Positions 28,020-38,549 of a stretch of DNA of 64,000 nucleotides are shown piece after piece (within the stretch, counting starts at the first letter, position 1; each line of letters starts with the position of its first letter). The stretch is from NCBI RefSeq assembly GCF_004349085.1, contig NZ_SMFM01000008.1, positions 82,723-146,722 of the forward strand. The letters are read 5' to 3'. This DNA is from Flavobacterium caseinilyticum. Lineage in GTDB: Bacteria > Bacteroidota > Bacteroidia > Flavobacteriales > Flavobacteriaceae. Below the pieces are notes generated by a model. It ran no database searches, had not been told where the DNA came from, and saw only the letters and a list, made by a program, of their open reading frames with translations. The translations under genes and the position numbers were made by a program.

Positions 28020-31000
28020 TTGAAAACATATTTAAAGAAGGGTTTAAAAATTTTCCTTTGGATAATAGGATCCCTAATTCTATTATTCTTACTTCTTGTT
28101 GTCATTATTCAGATTCCTTCGGTGCAGAATTATGCTAGAGGAAAAGCAGTAACGTACCTAGAGGGAAAAATCAAAACTAAAGTTACGATTGACAGACTGG
28201 AAATTGGACTTCCAAAAAAAGTAATTCTTGAAGGAGTTTACTTTGAAGATCAAAAAAAAGACACCCTTTTTGCTGGAAAAAAATTAGCGGTCAACATCAG
28301 TTTATTGAAATTGCTAAACAATAAAATCGAAATAAATTCCCTGCAACTGGAAGGAATCACTGCTCATCTGAATAGAGACTCAAACGCAATTTTTAATTTT
28401 GAATATATTGTAAAAGCTTTTGCTTCGCCTGAAAAACAGAAGAGCGATTCACCACCGATGCAATTTTCAGTTGAAGAAATTGAGCTGGATCGAATCCAAT
28501 TTAGATACAATGATTTCGTTACAAAAAACGAGGTTTATGCTAATTTAAATCATTTTGATACTAAAATCAAAACCTTTGATTTAGACAAAATGAATTTCGA
28601 AATTCCCAAAGCTAAAATTAATGGTTTAAAATTCAGATTAAAGCAGGGTGTTGTCGAATTATCCAAAAAAACTGAAGTTGCTGCGGCTATAAATGCTCCG
28701 GAATCCATTCTAAAATTAAAACTGGGCGAAATTGATCTCTCAAAAATCGATTTTGATTATCAAAGTGATGAAACCAAGTTATCTGCTACTTTTTATTTAA
28801 AAAAATTGTTAGCTAAAATTGATAAAATTGACCTTAACAACAAATTACTTTTACTGGAAAGCATAAATCTTACAGGTGCAGAAGCAGCATTGGCTTTTGG
28901 AAAAATTGACAAAAGAAATATAATTAAAGAAGTCGCTGCGGAAGGAAATACTTGGGAGGTAAAAGTAAATAAAACCAATTTTAAACGCGTTAGTTTCAGT
29001 TTTGACAATAATAATGCGGTTACAATCCCAGACGGAATCGATTACAACCACTTAACTTTCACAAAATTAAACTTAGATGTTGACGCTTTTCATTATAGTT
29101 CTGACAATATCTCAGGAGAGGCAAATTCATTAACCTTTCAGGATAAAAGCGGTTTAAACATTCAGTCCTTTACCGCTGATTTTTTCTACGGTAAAAAAAA
29201 TGCTTTCTTCAAAAATTTGTATTTAAAAACACCTCAAACAGAATTGAGGGATGAAATTCTGATCGGATATCCTTCGATTGAATCGCTGTCTAAAAATCCG
29301 GGTGAATTAGGTATTACCGCTAATCTGAAAAAAAGTAAATTGGGTATTAAAGACATTTTGCTCTTTGCTCCCATTTTAGTAAAAACCAATCCGTTCATGA
29401 GTTATCCCAATGCTATTTTGCGGGTAAATGGACGTATAACGGGAAAATTAAAGAATTTTTCAATTCCAAATATTGAAATCAGTGGTATTGGAACAACAAA
29501 AGTAGTGACAAGCGGCAGGATTATCGGTTTACCCGATTCTGATAAAGCCTACTTTGATTTGAATGTTAAGCAACTACAATCGGGTTCAAAGGATCTCAAT
29601 GGAATTTTGCCTGCGGGAACTATTCCTACTTCAATTCAACTCCCGCAGAATTTCACAGCAGTGGGAACTTTTAAAGGTACGATCACCAATTTTTATACTA
29701 ATATGAATCTGGTAAGTAGTTTTGGAAATGCAAAAATAAAAGGAAACTACGATCGTAGAGTAAAAAATAACGATAAGTTTGATGCACAGACGGAACTTAC
29801 TAATTTTGATTTAGGAAAATTCATTAAAAATAATGCAGTTGGAAAAGTCACCGCAAAAGCTACAGTAAAAGGCAATGGAACTGATCTCAAAACAGCTACG
29901 GTTTCATTGAATGGAACGATTCAAAAAGCCTATTATAATAAATATACCTATCAAAATCTGAGCGTAAAAGGGAATATCCGCAATGGAAATTTCAATGCGA
30001 CCGCTTTGGCAAATGATCCAAATTTAAAATTTGACTTAGTCAGTAACGGAAGTTTTAAAGACAAATACCCAACTGGTAAATTAAAACTTAATGTGGATAT
30101 TGCTGATTTAGAAAAACTGAATCTACATGCCGGTCCAATGAAAATAAGAGGCGTTGTCGATGCTGACATTCAATCAGCGAATTTAGATTACCTCAACGGA
30201 ACAATGCGGGCAAATTCTATAAGTATTACTAATGAAGCAGGACAATTTGTGATTGACTCCATTAATGTGGTTGCAACATCAACTTCAGAAAAGAATACAT
30301 TAGTACTGAAATCCCCATTTATGGACGCGGAAGTAATTGGGAAATATAAATTGTCCCAAATAGCAACAGCAGTAACAAATTCTGTTGCCAAGTATTATGA
30401 CAGCGATCCATATTCCAGAAAAAAAATCGTTGGAAAGCAGGAATTTGCGTTTATAATTGGCATAAAAGATAGTCCCATTTTATTAAAACTGATTCCAGAA
30501 TTGAAAAGCTTGGAGCCTATCAACATTGATGGACGATATAATTCTGTTAATGACTCTATTGTTTTGAACGGCAGTGTTCCGAAGTTAATTTATGGTGCAA
30601 ATACCATTACAAATGCTACTTTAAAAGTAGACACTCAAGATAATGCGTTGGTTTACAGCTTTATTGTAGACGATATTCAAAACAAAGAATTTGAGCTGCC
30701 ACACACTAGCATTACTGGAAAAATGGCAAAAAATCTTTTGGATTATACCGTGCAGCTGAAAGATGCAAAAGATGTAGAACGTTATTTGATAACCGGAACG
30801 CTGAAGGCAGTAAATGGAAATAACGAACTAAGCCTTGGCCCGAATAATTTATTGCTGAACTATGAATCTTGGAAAATAGCACAGGATAATTTAATTATTT
30901 TTGGCAACAAAGGAATTTACGCCGATAATTTCGACCTGAGTAAAGATGGAAGCAGCATCCGGATACAATCACAAAACAAGTCTGTCAATGCGCCAATAAC

Positions 31001-32993
31001 AATTGATTTCACTGACTTCGACATCAAGACCATTACTAGTATGGTTGAAAAAAATGATTTACAATTAAGTGGTAAAATCAATGGAAATGCATTAGTTAAA
31101 AATGTAACGTCCACTCCGCTTTTTACTGCCGATTTAAATATTGAAAACTTTACTTTCAAAAAAGACACGGTCGGTAACATTAGCGTAAAAGTAAACAATG
31201 CAATTGCTAATAGATATGATGCAGTTGTTGCTATTACAGGCCAAGGAAATGACGTTAATTTAGACGGAAATTACAAAACAACCGACAGCAGTTTTGATAT
31301 GAATCTGGCGATCCGCAAATTGAACCTTAAGAGTATTCAGGGTTTTACTTTGGATAATTTAAAAGAAAGTACCGGTTTTTTTACAGGGGATTTCAAAATA
31401 ACCGGAAATACTTCTCAGCCTAAAGTGGCTGGAGAATTACAATTTAATGACATTGGTTTCACGGCAACCCAGCTCAATTCAAAGTTCATGTCATTAAATG
31501 ATAAAATTGTATTTACTGGCGATGCTATCCTTTTCGATAATTTTATCATCAAAGATGAAATGGAAAATGATTTAACAATCAACGGAAAAATAAACAGTAA
31601 GAATTTTAGGAATTTCGGTTTTGATTTAGCGTTGGATGCTGATAATTTTAAAGCGATTAATTCAACGGCCAAAGATAATAAATTGTATTACGGCGAATTA
31701 TATTTAGACAATCATCTAAAAATATCAGGGAATCTTGACAATCCCGTTGTTGAAGGAAGTATCAAAATCAATGAAGACACTAAATTTACAGTTGTTATAC
31801 CGCAGTCTGATCCGTCAGTTGCCGCTAGAGAAGGAATTGTGGAATTCATTGATCAAGATAATCCGCAGGTAGTACAAACTGTTGTTGTTGATGAATTCAG
31901 CAGCGAATCCGCGATTAGAGGAATAAATGCTTCGGTAAATATTGAAATAGCTAAAGAAGCCGAATTATCCTTAGTTATTGATAAAGCAAACGGGGATTTC
32001 TTAAAATTAAAAGGAGAAGCCCAATTAAACGGTGGAATTGATCCTTCCGGAAAAACAACTTTAACAGGAAGATATGAATTATCCGAGGGTAGTTATGAGA
32101 TGAATTTTAATTCCATAAAAAGGAAATTTGATATCAAAAAAGGCAGTTACATTCTATGGACCGGAGAACCGACAACCGCCAACATAAACATTACCGCCAT
32201 CTATAAAACTGAAGCTGCGCCAATTGATTTAGTGAATGACCAGTTAGGAAGTGTCACTGCACAAGTGAGAAATACCTATAAGCAAAAAATTCCTTTTGAA
32301 ACCGGATTAAAAATGACTGGCGAGTTATTAAAACCAATCATTTCTTTTGATATCGTGCTGCCTGATGGAAATAATAGCGTTTCAACTGAAATCATCAATA
32401 CTACTCAAGCTAAATTGACGCAACTGCGCCAGCAACCGGATGAGATGAACAAACAGGTTTTTGCCTTACTTCTGCTAAATCGCTTTATTGGTGAAAACCC
32501 TTTCGCCAGTCAAACAGGAGGAACAAATGTTTCTTCACTGGCCAGAGAAAGTGCCAGTAAAATTTTATCGCAGCAGTTAAATAATCTTGCCGGTGATTTA
32601 ATAGAAGGGGTAGACCTTAATTTTGATTTGAATACCTCTGATGATTACACGACAGGCCAGCGCGAAAACAAAACAGAATTGAGCGTGGGTGTTTCCAAGA
32701 AATTGCTGAATGACCGATTGAAAGTCACTGTGGGAAGTAGTTTTGGCATAGAAGGTCCGCAACAAGTTAATCAAAATGCAAATAATATTGCTGGTGATGT
32801 TTCTTTGGATTATCAAATTTCAAAAGACGGAAGATATAGAATGCGAGTGTACAGACTGAACAAATATCAAGTAGCGTTGCAAGGCGAAGTAGTTGAAACC
32901 GGTATCGCCTTCATAATTACTATGGATTACAATAAATTCAGGGAATTGTTTGCAAAAAGTAAAGCACGCAAAGAAGCTAAAAAAAATAAATAA
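28020..32993 (+). CDS. tamB: TamB-like inner-membrane-anchored translocation/assembly protein
   Basis: 1657 residues starting at a TTG codon. One N-terminal membrane helix (about 10-33) is followed by a long, beta-rich, repetitive AsmA/DUF490-type region. The conserved TamB C-terminal domain lies at about 1260-1620 (GEAQLNGGIDPSGKTTLTGR, LLLNRFIGENPFASQTG). TamB bridges the periplasm and, with a TamA-type partner, supports outer-membrane protein assembly and lipid transport. The partner lies 94 bases downstream on the same strand. A hairpin and a weak start codon suggest modest translation. Confidence 0.92.
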   Translation: MKTYLKKGLKIFLWIIGSLILLFLLLVVIIQIPSVQNYARGKAVTYLEGKIKTKVTIDRLEIGLPKKVILEGVYFEDQKKDTLFAGKKLAVNISLLKLLNNKIEINSLQLEGITAHLNRDSNAIFNFEYIVKAFASPEKQKSDSPPMQFSVEEIELDRIQFRYNDFVTKNEVYANLNHFDTKIKTFDLDKMNFEIPKAKINGLKFRLKQGVVELSKKTEVAAAINAPESILKLKLGEIDLSKIDFDYQSDETKLSATFYLKKLLAKIDKIDLNNKLLLLESINLTGAEAALAFGKIDKRNIIKEVAAEGNTWEVKVNKTNFKRVSFSFDNNNAVTIPDGIDYNHLTFTKLNLDVDAFHYSSDNISGEANSLTFQDKSGLNIQSFTADFFYGKKNAFFKNLYLKTPQTELRDEILIGYPSIESLSKNPGELGITANLKKSKLGIKDILLFAPILVKTNPFMSYPNAILRVNGRITGKLKNFSIPNIEISGIGTTKVVTSGRIIGLPDSDKAYFDLNVKQLQSGSKDLNGILPAGTIPTSIQLPQNFTAVGTFKGTITNFYTNMNLVSSFGNAKIKGNYDRRVKNNDKFDAQTELTNFDLGKFIKNNAVGKVTAKATVKGNGTDLKTATVSLNGTIQKAYYNKYTYQNLSVKGNIRNGNFNATALANDPNLKFDLVSNGSFKDKYPTGKLKLNVDIADLEKLNLHAGPMKIRGVVDADIQSANLDYLNGTMRANSISITNEAGQFVIDSINVVATSTSEKNTLVLKSPFMDAEVIGKYKLSQIATAVTNSVAKYYDSDPYSRKKIVGKQEFAFIIGIKDSPILLKLIPELKSLEPINIDGRYNSVNDSIVLNGSVPKLIYGANTITNATLKVDTQDNALVYSFIVDDIQNKEFELPHTSITGKMAKNLLDYTVQLKDAKDVERYLITGTLKAVNGNNELSLGPNNLLLNYESWKIAQDNLIIFGNKGIYADNFDLSKDGSSIRIQSQNKSVNAPITIDFTDFDIKTITSMVEKNDLQLSGKINGNALVKNVTSTPLFTADLNIENFTFKKDTVGNISVKVNNAIANRYDAVVAITGQGNDVNLDGNYKTTDSSFDMNLAIRKLNLKSIQGFTLDNLKESTGFFTGDFKITGNTSQPKVAGELQFNDIGFTATQLNSKFMSLNDKIVFTGDAILFDNFIIKDEMENDLTINGKINSKNFRNFGFDLALDADNFKAINSTAKDNKLYYGELYLDNHLKISGNLDNPVVEGSIKINEDTKFTVVIPQSDPSVAAREGIVEFIDQDNPQVVQTVVVDEFSSESAIRGINASVNIEIAKEAELSLVIDKANGDFLKLKGEAQLNGGIDPSGKTTLTGRYELSEGSYEMNFNSIKRKFDIKKGSYILWTGEPTTANINITAIYKTEAAPIDLVNDQLGSVTAQVRNTYKQKIPFETGLKMTGELLKPIISFDIVLPDGNNSVSTEIINTTQAKLTQLRQQPDEMNKQVFALLLLNRFIGENPFASQTGGTNVSSLARESASKILSQQLNNLAGDLIEGVDLNFDLNTSDDYTTGQRENKTELSVGVSKKLLNDRLKVTVGSSFGIEGPQQVNQNANNIAGDVSLDYQISKDGRYRMRVYRLNKYQVALQGEVVETGIAFIITMDYNKFRELFAKSKARKEAKKNK

Positions 32994-33087
32994 ACATTTT
33001 TGAAACACTAGTGGAATACGAAATTTGATGAGTTTATTTTCTTAATCAAGCTTAATTTTTTACTGTTTCTAATAAATAATAAAACGA

Positions 33088-35382
33088 ATGAATAAGAAGC
33101 ACTTATTATATTTTCTTTTTTTTGCATTGTTTGCCTGGTCGTGCAGCAATACAAAATACTTACCTGAGGGCGAACTTCTGTATACTGGTGCAACTGTGAA
33201 AGTAGAAGGAGACGAAACCTCTAAAAAAGAAAAAAAAGCATTAAAAACAGCATTAAAAAGCATTCTTAGACCAAAACCGAATTCCTCTTTTCTGGGTTTG
33301 AAACCTAAATTGTTAATCTATAATTTGGCTGGTACGCCAAAAAAAGAAAAAGGATGGCGCCATTGGTTAAAAACCAAAGTAGGTGAACCACCGGTTCTCT
33401 ACAGCCAAGTCGATTTAGAATACAGCAAAAGCGTCTTACAAAACTTTACCGAAAATAGTGGGTATTTCCAAACAAAAAGTGAAGCCGATTCTACCCGAAA
33501 CGGAAAAAAAGCAAGCGCAGAATATATCGTAACGACAGGAAAACAATATACAATTAGAGATGTAATTTTTCCAACAGATTCTTCGCTGATTAGCACTGCA
33601 GTTCGCAATACGAGTCGCAGAAGTCTGCTGAAAAAAGACCAGGGCTACAGCCTTGATGCAATCAAATTAGAAAGAACCCGGATTGACTCCAGATTGAAAG
33701 AAAAAGGATTCTTTTTTTTTAATCCTGATTATCTCAAAGTACAGGTAGACAGTACTGTTGCAGATCACCAAGTTGATCTTATAGTAAAAGTTAAGGACGA
33801 AACTCCGCAACAGGCAGAAACCCAGTATAAAATCAATAAAATCATTGTATATCCAAATTACTCCATCGGAATGGACAGTGTGAAAAACACGATGGATTCT
33901 ATCAAAAAATACAATGATTTTACCATCATTGATCCTGAAAATTTATTCAAACCCCGAATTTTTGACCGAGCGTTGTACTTCCAAAAAGAGGATTTATACA
34001 ATCGTGCGGACCATAATTTATCGCTGAATCGATTGGTGAACATGGGAACTTTCAAATTCGTGAAAAATCAATTTAGGATTTCTGATACAATAGGCAATTA
34101 TCTGGACGCCTATTATTACCTCACACCATTACCCAAAAAATCAATTCGTCTGGAGCTATTGGCTAAAACCAATTCTGCCAATTATACTGGAACAGAATTA
34201 AATTTAAACTGGAGCAATCGAAATGCTTTTAGAGGGGCTGAACTGTTAACGATTACAGGTTTTGGAGGTGTCGAAGTTCAGGTTTCTGGCCAGAATAAAG
34301 GATTCAATGTATATCGTTTTGGCTCCGAGGCAAATTTAGTATGGCCAAGATTAGTTAGTCCTTTTAAACTGAATCCTCCCGGTGGCTTTGTTCCAAAAAC
34401 AAAAGCTACACTAGGCTATGAATTCCAAAACAGAATCAAATTATATTCGCTACAAACATTCAAAGGTTCTTTTGGTTATTTATGGAAAGAAAGTGAGCAA
34501 AAAGAACACTTATTTAATATCACTGAAATCACTTATGCCAGTCCGCAAAATGTGACTCCCTTATATCAGGAGCAAATTCTGGCAAATCCCTCGTTGGGCA
34601 AAGTAATCGAGAAACAATTAATCTTTGGACCAACGTACTCTTTTACCTTTACTAATACTTTGGAGCGGAGAAAGAAAAACACTTTTTACTACAAAGGCAC
34701 AATAGATCTGGCAGGAAACGTAGCCGGTTTAGTTACTGGAGCAAATATTCGAAAAGGTGATACCATTAAACTCTTTAATGTTCCCTTTAGCCAATTTATT
34801 AAGTTAGAAAACGATTTTAGACATTATTATAAATTGGGTCCTGATTCAGAAATCGCTAGTAGAATTATTGCCGGCGCCGGATTTGCTTACGGCAATTCAG
34901 CTGAAATACCGTTTATTAAACAGTTTTTTATTGGCGGAACTAATAGCTTAAGAGCATTCAGAGCTCGCTCCATCGGACCTGGAAGTTTTGATGGCGCAGC
35001 AGTAAATACAAGTGCTTTTTTACCAGATCAATCCGGAGACATTAAATTGGAATTCAATACGGAATACCGCGCTAAAATTTACGGTTTGGTAAAAGGTGCG
35101 TTATTTGTCGATGCCGGAAACATTTGGTTATTAAACGAAAATTCCGATAAGCCCGGTGCTAAATTTTCGAAAAAATTCTGGAGCGAAATGGCCGTTGGTG
35201 CCGGAGCCGGACTGCGTTTTGATTTTTCTTTCTTAGTGCTTAGAACTGATTTGGCATTCCCAATTCGTAAACCTTATTTACCGGACGGGGAGCGTTGGGT
35301 ATTAGATAAAATTAATTTTGGAAGTAGTCCTTGGAGAAGAGAAAATTTAGTTTTTAACTTGGCTATTGGTTATCCTTTTTAA
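33088..35382 (+). CDS. tamL: TamA/BamA-like outer-membrane lipoprotein (TamL type)
   Basis: 764 residues with a lipoprotein signal (lipobox AWSCS), then POTRA-like repeats (about 25-400) and a 16-strand Omp85 barrel. The Omp85 signature appears as FIGGTNSLRAFRARSIGPG, with Ala where GxxSLRGF is usual. The C-terminus ends in the aromatic NLAIGYPF typical of barrels. In Bacteroidota such lipid-anchored Omp85 proteins (TamL) pair with TamB. Direct adjacency to tamB supports this and likely co-transcription. Confidence 0.9.
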   Translation: MNKKHLLYFLFFALFAWSCSNTKYLPEGELLYTGATVKVEGDETSKKEKKALKTALKSILRPKPNSSFLGLKPKLLIYNLAGTPKKEKGWRHWLKTKVGEPPVLYSQVDLEYSKSVLQNFTENSGYFQTKSEADSTRNGKKASAEYIVTTGKQYTIRDVIFPTDSSLISTAVRNTSRRSLLKKDQGYSLDAIKLERTRIDSRLKEKGFFFFNPDYLKVQVDSTVADHQVDLIVKVKDETPQQAETQYKINKIIVYPNYSIGMDSVKNTMDSIKKYNDFTIIDPENLFKPRIFDRALYFQKEDLYNRADHNLSLNRLVNMGTFKFVKNQFRISDTIGNYLDAYYYLTPLPKKSIRLELLAKTNSANYTGTELNLNWSNRNAFRGAELLTITGFGGVEVQVSGQNKGFNVYRFGSEANLVWPRLVSPFKLNPPGGFVPKTKATLGYEFQNRIKLYSLQTFKGSFGYLWKESEQKEHLFNITEITYASPQNVTPLYQEQILANPSLGKVIEKQLIFGPTYSFTFTNTLERRKKNTFYYKGTIDLAGNVAGLVTGANIRKGDTIKLFNVPFSQFIKLENDFRHYYKLGPDSEIASRIIAGAGFAYGNSAEIPFIKQFFIGGTNSLRAFRARSIGPGSFDGAAVNTSAFLPDQSGDIKLEFNTEYRAKIYGLVKGALFVDAGNIWLLNENSDKPGAKFSKKFWSEMAVGAGAGLRFDFSFLVLRTDLAFPIRKPYLPDGERWVLDKINFGSSPWRRENLVFNLAIGYPF

Positions 35383-35450
35383 AAATCTCGTCGTTGATCT
35401 GGATTCGATTTTAGATTAATAAATAGTTGAACTGTTTATTTTGAATGTGA

Positions 35451-35485
35451 AAACTCCGAAAGCATCGTAGATACTTTCGGAGTTT
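35451..35485. terminator. Strong hairpin terminator, probably bidirectional
   Basis: AAACTCCGAAAG (35451-35462) pairs with CTTTCGGAGTTT (35474-35485), a perfect 12-bp stem with an 11-base loop. It lies between the convergent tamL and the metal-binding-like gene. The A and T ends give a U-run in either direction. Confidence 0.8.
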
Positions 35486-35519
35486 AAATTTAAATACTAT
35501 CTAGTATCCCAAAATCTAT

Positions 35520-35831
35520 TTATTTTTTCTGATTGCCTTTTCTAGAATCTTTTATAATTTTTTTGCTACACTTAAGGCATTTTCCTTCTTTGATATAGAA
35601 TTCGTCCTTGCAATTGGGACAATATGCTTTTTTTATATCAACTGTTTCTGTTAATTCCATTGCACATTTAGAGCACTTCCCCCGAGTGTCCATCATCATT
35701 TCCTGATGCATCGGGCATATAAAAAGCCTTTTTTCCTTCACTAATTTTTCAGGATTTTTATTTTCAACCACTTGTGCAAATCCGGTCCATGCAAATGCAA
35801 TCGTTAATAGTATTGAAACTATATTTTTCAT
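35520..35831 (-). CDS. Exported Cys-rich protein with heavy-metal-binding domain
   Basis: 103 residues with a Sec signal peptide (MKNIVSILLTIAFAWTGFA). The mature part has FICPMHQEMMMDTRGKCSKCAMEL, split here as ICPMH and KCSKCAME, which is the heavy-metal-binding domain found at the N-termini of copper and silver efflux proteins. A second pair of CxxC motifs (YCPNC, CLKCSK) resembles a zinc ribbon. It probably binds copper or zinc in the periplasm. No efflux genes lie beside it. A single gene after a terminator. Confidence 0.75.
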   Translation of the reverse strand: MKNIVSILLTIAFAWTGFAQVVENKNPEKLVKEKRLFICPMHQEMMMDTRGKCSKCAMELTETVDIKKAYCPNCKDEFYIKEGKCLKCSKKIIKDSRKGNQKK

Positions 35832-36227
35832 TTTAATTCAATTTAAATTAATTAACTCTTTTATCATTTTATTCATAATTTAGGATAGAGATTTTTTTAT
35901 TTTCCTCCTTCAATGAACGTGATGTTCCCAGAACTTCGTTACATACTTGTAACAACACTGTACTGCCAATTTTAAATTAATCCCTTAAAAAGTATTATAT
36001 AACCAATTCGATAACAAAGTTATAAATAGTTAAATTTATAATTTAAAAGTATTTGTTAATTTCTGCAACATCAAAATATCAAATAATTATTACGTGAAAA
36101 TCTTTTTCGATTAAAGTCTATTTTCTTTAGCGAGACTTTTGTTTTAAAAGAATCATTAATAATTTAATTTAACGTTTATCGTTTAAACATTCTATTATAT
36201 TTGCAACCAACAAAATTGACACTATAG
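35832..36227. other. Divergent intergenic region upstream of sdaA
   Basis: 396 bases between the metal-binding-like gene (minus strand) and sdaA (plus strand). TATATTTG at 36196-36203 matches the Bacteroidota -7 element, 25 bases before the sdaA start. No promoter for the minus-strand gene was assigned. Confidence 0.45.
36196..36203 (+). promoter_or_regulatory. Putative -7 element of sdaA
   Basis: TATATTTG fits TAnnTTTG exactly. It lies 25 bases upstream of the sdaA ATG, a short leader common in this phylum. Confidence 0.5.
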
Positions 36228-37655
36228 ATGGAAGAATGTATCTCCGTTTTTGATATGCTAAAAATTGGTGTTGGACCTTCAAGTTCACATACTCTTGGAC
36301 CTTGGAGAGCAGCCGAACGCTTTCTTGGTGAATTAAGAAACGAAAAATTACTTGCTGCTGTAAATCGGGTAAAAATAGATTTATACGGTTCCCTTTCCTT
36401 AACAGGAAAAGGTCACGCAACGGATTTGGCCGTAATGCTGGGTTTGAGCGGACAAGATCCGGAATACATTCCCGTGGAAAATATTGATGCTATTATCAAA
36501 TCCATTGAATCTAAAAACGAAATCAATTTAGGAAACGAAAAACCAATTCCTTTTTATTTCCTCCAAGACATTGTTTTCAATAAAAACTTTCTTCCTTTTC
36601 ATGCCAATGGAATGACTTTTACCGCGTATATGACGGATGACAGCGAATATATTTCTACCTTTTATTCAATTGGTGGCGGATTTGTAGTCAAAGAAGAACG
36701 CATCAACGCCAAGAAGAAAATAAAAATTAAATGTGCTTTTCCTTATCCAATTGAGAAAGCAGTTGAACTATTAGATTTTTGCAAAAAAGAGAATAAATCT
36801 ATATCAGAAATCGTTTATGAAAACGAAAAATCGATGCGTACCGAAGCTGTTATCGATCATGAATTAGTGCGTATTTGGAAAACAATGCTCGAATGCATGT
36901 ACATAGGTTGCCATTCCGAAGGGATTCTTCCAGGAGGATTAAACGTGCGTCGTCGTGCTTTTGATATGCACCAAAACCTCATCGGTTTAGCCAATTATGA
37001 TTCGCCACAAACCTGGCTTGAAGAAATCAGAAAAACAGAAGTTAAATTTCGCCAAATACTGAAATGGGTTTCTTGTTTTGCCCTTGCGGTAAATGAAGTA
37101 AACGCTGCTTTAGGTCGTGTGGTTACTGCTCCAACAAACGGAAGCGCAGGTGTAATTCCTGCTGTTTTAATGTATTATTTAGTGATTGAAAACCACAACG
37201 CCGGAGAAAAAGAAATCAAACAATTCCTGATGGTTGCCGGAGAAATAGGTAGTATTTTCAAGAAAGGTTCTACCATTTCCGCAGCAATGGGCGGTTGTCA
37301 GGCAGAAATAGGCGTTTCATCCTCGATGGCAGCCGCGGCTTTATGCGAATTGATGGGCGGAACTCCCGAACAGGTTTTGATGGCTGCCGAAATTGCGATG
37401 GAACATCACTTGGGACTGACTTGTGATCCTATCGGCGGTCTGGTTCAGATTCCGTGTATTGAACGAAATACAATGGGTGCCATAAAAGCCATAAATGCCG
37501 CTGAATTAGCCTTGGAAACCGACCCTAAAAATGCAAAAGTGCCTTTGGACAAAGTGGTAGACACGATGTGGCAAACGGCCAAAGACATGAATAATAAATA
37601 CAAAGAAACATCTGAGGGCGGATTAGCCATTGCCGTGAATATGGCGGATTGTTAA
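36228..37655 (+). CDS. sdaA: L-serine ammonia-lyase, iron-sulfur type, single chain
   Basis: 475 residues with the beta region first ([19 protein letters not shown]) and the alpha region second ([56 protein letters not shown]). The Cys residues in GGCQ, LTCDP and IPCIE are the expected 4Fe-4S ligands. It deaminates L-serine to pyruvate and ammonia. The length matches single-chain SdaA enzymes. It stands alone behind its own -7 element. Confidence 0.96.
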   Translation: MEECISVFDMLKIGVGPSSSHTLGPWRAAERFLGELRNEKLLAAVNRVKIDLYGSLSLTGKGHATDLAVMLGLSGQDPEYIPVENIDAIIKSIESKNEINLGNEKPIPFYFLQDIVFNKNFLPFHANGMTFTAYMTDDSEYISTFYSIGGGFVVKEERINAKKKIKIKCAFPYPIEKAVELLDFCKKENKSISEIVYENEKSMRTEAVIDHELVRIWKTMLECMYIGCHSEGILPGGLNVRRRAFDMHQNLIGLANYDSPQTWLEEIRKTEVKFRQILKWVSCFALAVNEVNAALGRVVTAPTNGSAGVIPAVLMYYLVIENHNAGEKEIKQFLMVAGEIGSIFKKGSTISAAMGGCQAEIGVSSSMAAAALCELMGGTPEQVLMAAEIAMEHHLGLTCDPIGGLVQIPCIERNTMGAIKAINAAELALETDPKNAKVPLDKVVDTMWQTAKDMNNKYKETSEGGLAIAVNMADC

Positions 37656-37741
37656 ATTTCATAACACAAATTTAAAACACTGACAATCTAAAATTCAACT
37701 ATTTACAGTAGATTTATTCTCTATTTTAAAAGAAAAATAAA

Positions 37742-37912
37742 ATGAAAATTAATTGGATAGTAGTTGGAATTGTAATCATTTTTGCGCTCATTTTAATTGT
37801 ATTTCTGATAATAAAAAATCAAAAAGAACAAAAAAAATATACCGATTTTTTAAACAATGATTTCAAGAAAGCAGATGAAGAAGAGTCAGATTTGAATGAC
37901 GATACGTATTGA
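37742..37912 (+). CDS. 56-residue single-pass membrane protein
   Basis: ATG 37742 to TGA 37912 encodes one membrane helix (about residues 5-24: VVGIVIIFALILIVFL), a short basic stretch (KNQKEQKKY) and an acidic tail (ADEEESDLNDD). The clear helix-basic-acidic layout suggests a real small protein, and proteins of this look are common in Flavobacterium genomes. It lies 86 bases after sdaA. The function is unknown. Confidence 0.6.
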   Translation: MKINWIVVGIVIIFALILIVFLIIKNQKEQKKYTDFLNNDFKKADEEESDLNDDTY

Positions 37913-38003
37913 TTTATATGGTTTCCGTTTCTTAAAAACCTTTATAAATCATTTCATTTTTCGTGCAACAAAATAGAATATTTCATTAAATGAGAATCAA
38001 AAA

Positions 38004-38447
38004 CTACTTTCTTCTCGTATCAATTAAATGAACGATTTTCCATCCCGAATTTTCGGGAGTATCTTTCTTAAAAAGCGTAAAAGCATTCACTCCTTTGTGA
38101 CTTAATTTACCATTGACGTAAAACTCATAAGGTGTCCAGGCGTGCGCCATGCTTCCATCGACTTGGATGGAGTAACTCAGAATTTTTTCCTGAAACTTTA
38201 TTTCGGCAGGAATAGAAGCTATCGATTTAAAAAAAACTTCGGGCTTTTCATTGGATAATCGAGTGCCTTTTGCATTCTCATTAATAGATTGTAAAATCAT
38301 TGTTTCATCACAAAGTGTCTGTAGTTTCAAAGTATCTTTGGCATGAAATGCCTCAAAAAAAGTTTCAATTACCTTTTGAATTTCTTGATTTTGAGCTTGA
38401 GAATATGACGATGAAAATAAGACTATCACTATTAGTATTTTACGCAT
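38004..38447 (-). CDS. Exported NTF2/SnoaL-like protein
   Basis: 147 residues with a signal peptide (MRKILIVIVLFSSSYSQAQ). The rest has the cone-shaped NTF2-like pattern: IETFFEAFHAKDTLKLQTLCDE, a central FFKSI, and end strands AHAWTPYEFYVNGKLSHKG and WKIVHLIDTR. Family members bind small ligands or have ketosteroid-isomerase-like folds; no catalytic residue can be assigned. It is divergent from panB. Confidence 0.75.
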   Translation of the reverse strand: MRKILIVIVLFSSSYSQAQNQEIQKVIETFFEAFHAKDTLKLQTLCDETMILQSINENAKGTRLSNEKPEVFFKSIASIPAEIKFQEKILSYSIQVDGSMAHAWTPYEFYVNGKLSHKGVNAFTLFKKDTPENSGWKIVHLIDTRRK

Positions 38448-38498
38448 AATTACTTTTTTTAATAAATTGGGTCCTTAAAAAACATTACTGTTACATTT

Positions 38499-38530
38499 TT
38501 GAGTTAAAAATATACATTTTATTACCTTTA
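38499..38530 (+). promoter_or_regulatory. Putative panB promoter
   Basis: TTG at 38499-38501 inside a T-run and TACCTTTA at 38523-38530 are separated by 21 bases. They resemble -33/-7 elements with one mismatch (A for G at the last -7 base). The panB start follows 19 bases later. Confidence 0.4.
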
Positions 38531-38549
38531 CGATCTTAAAATAACAAAT

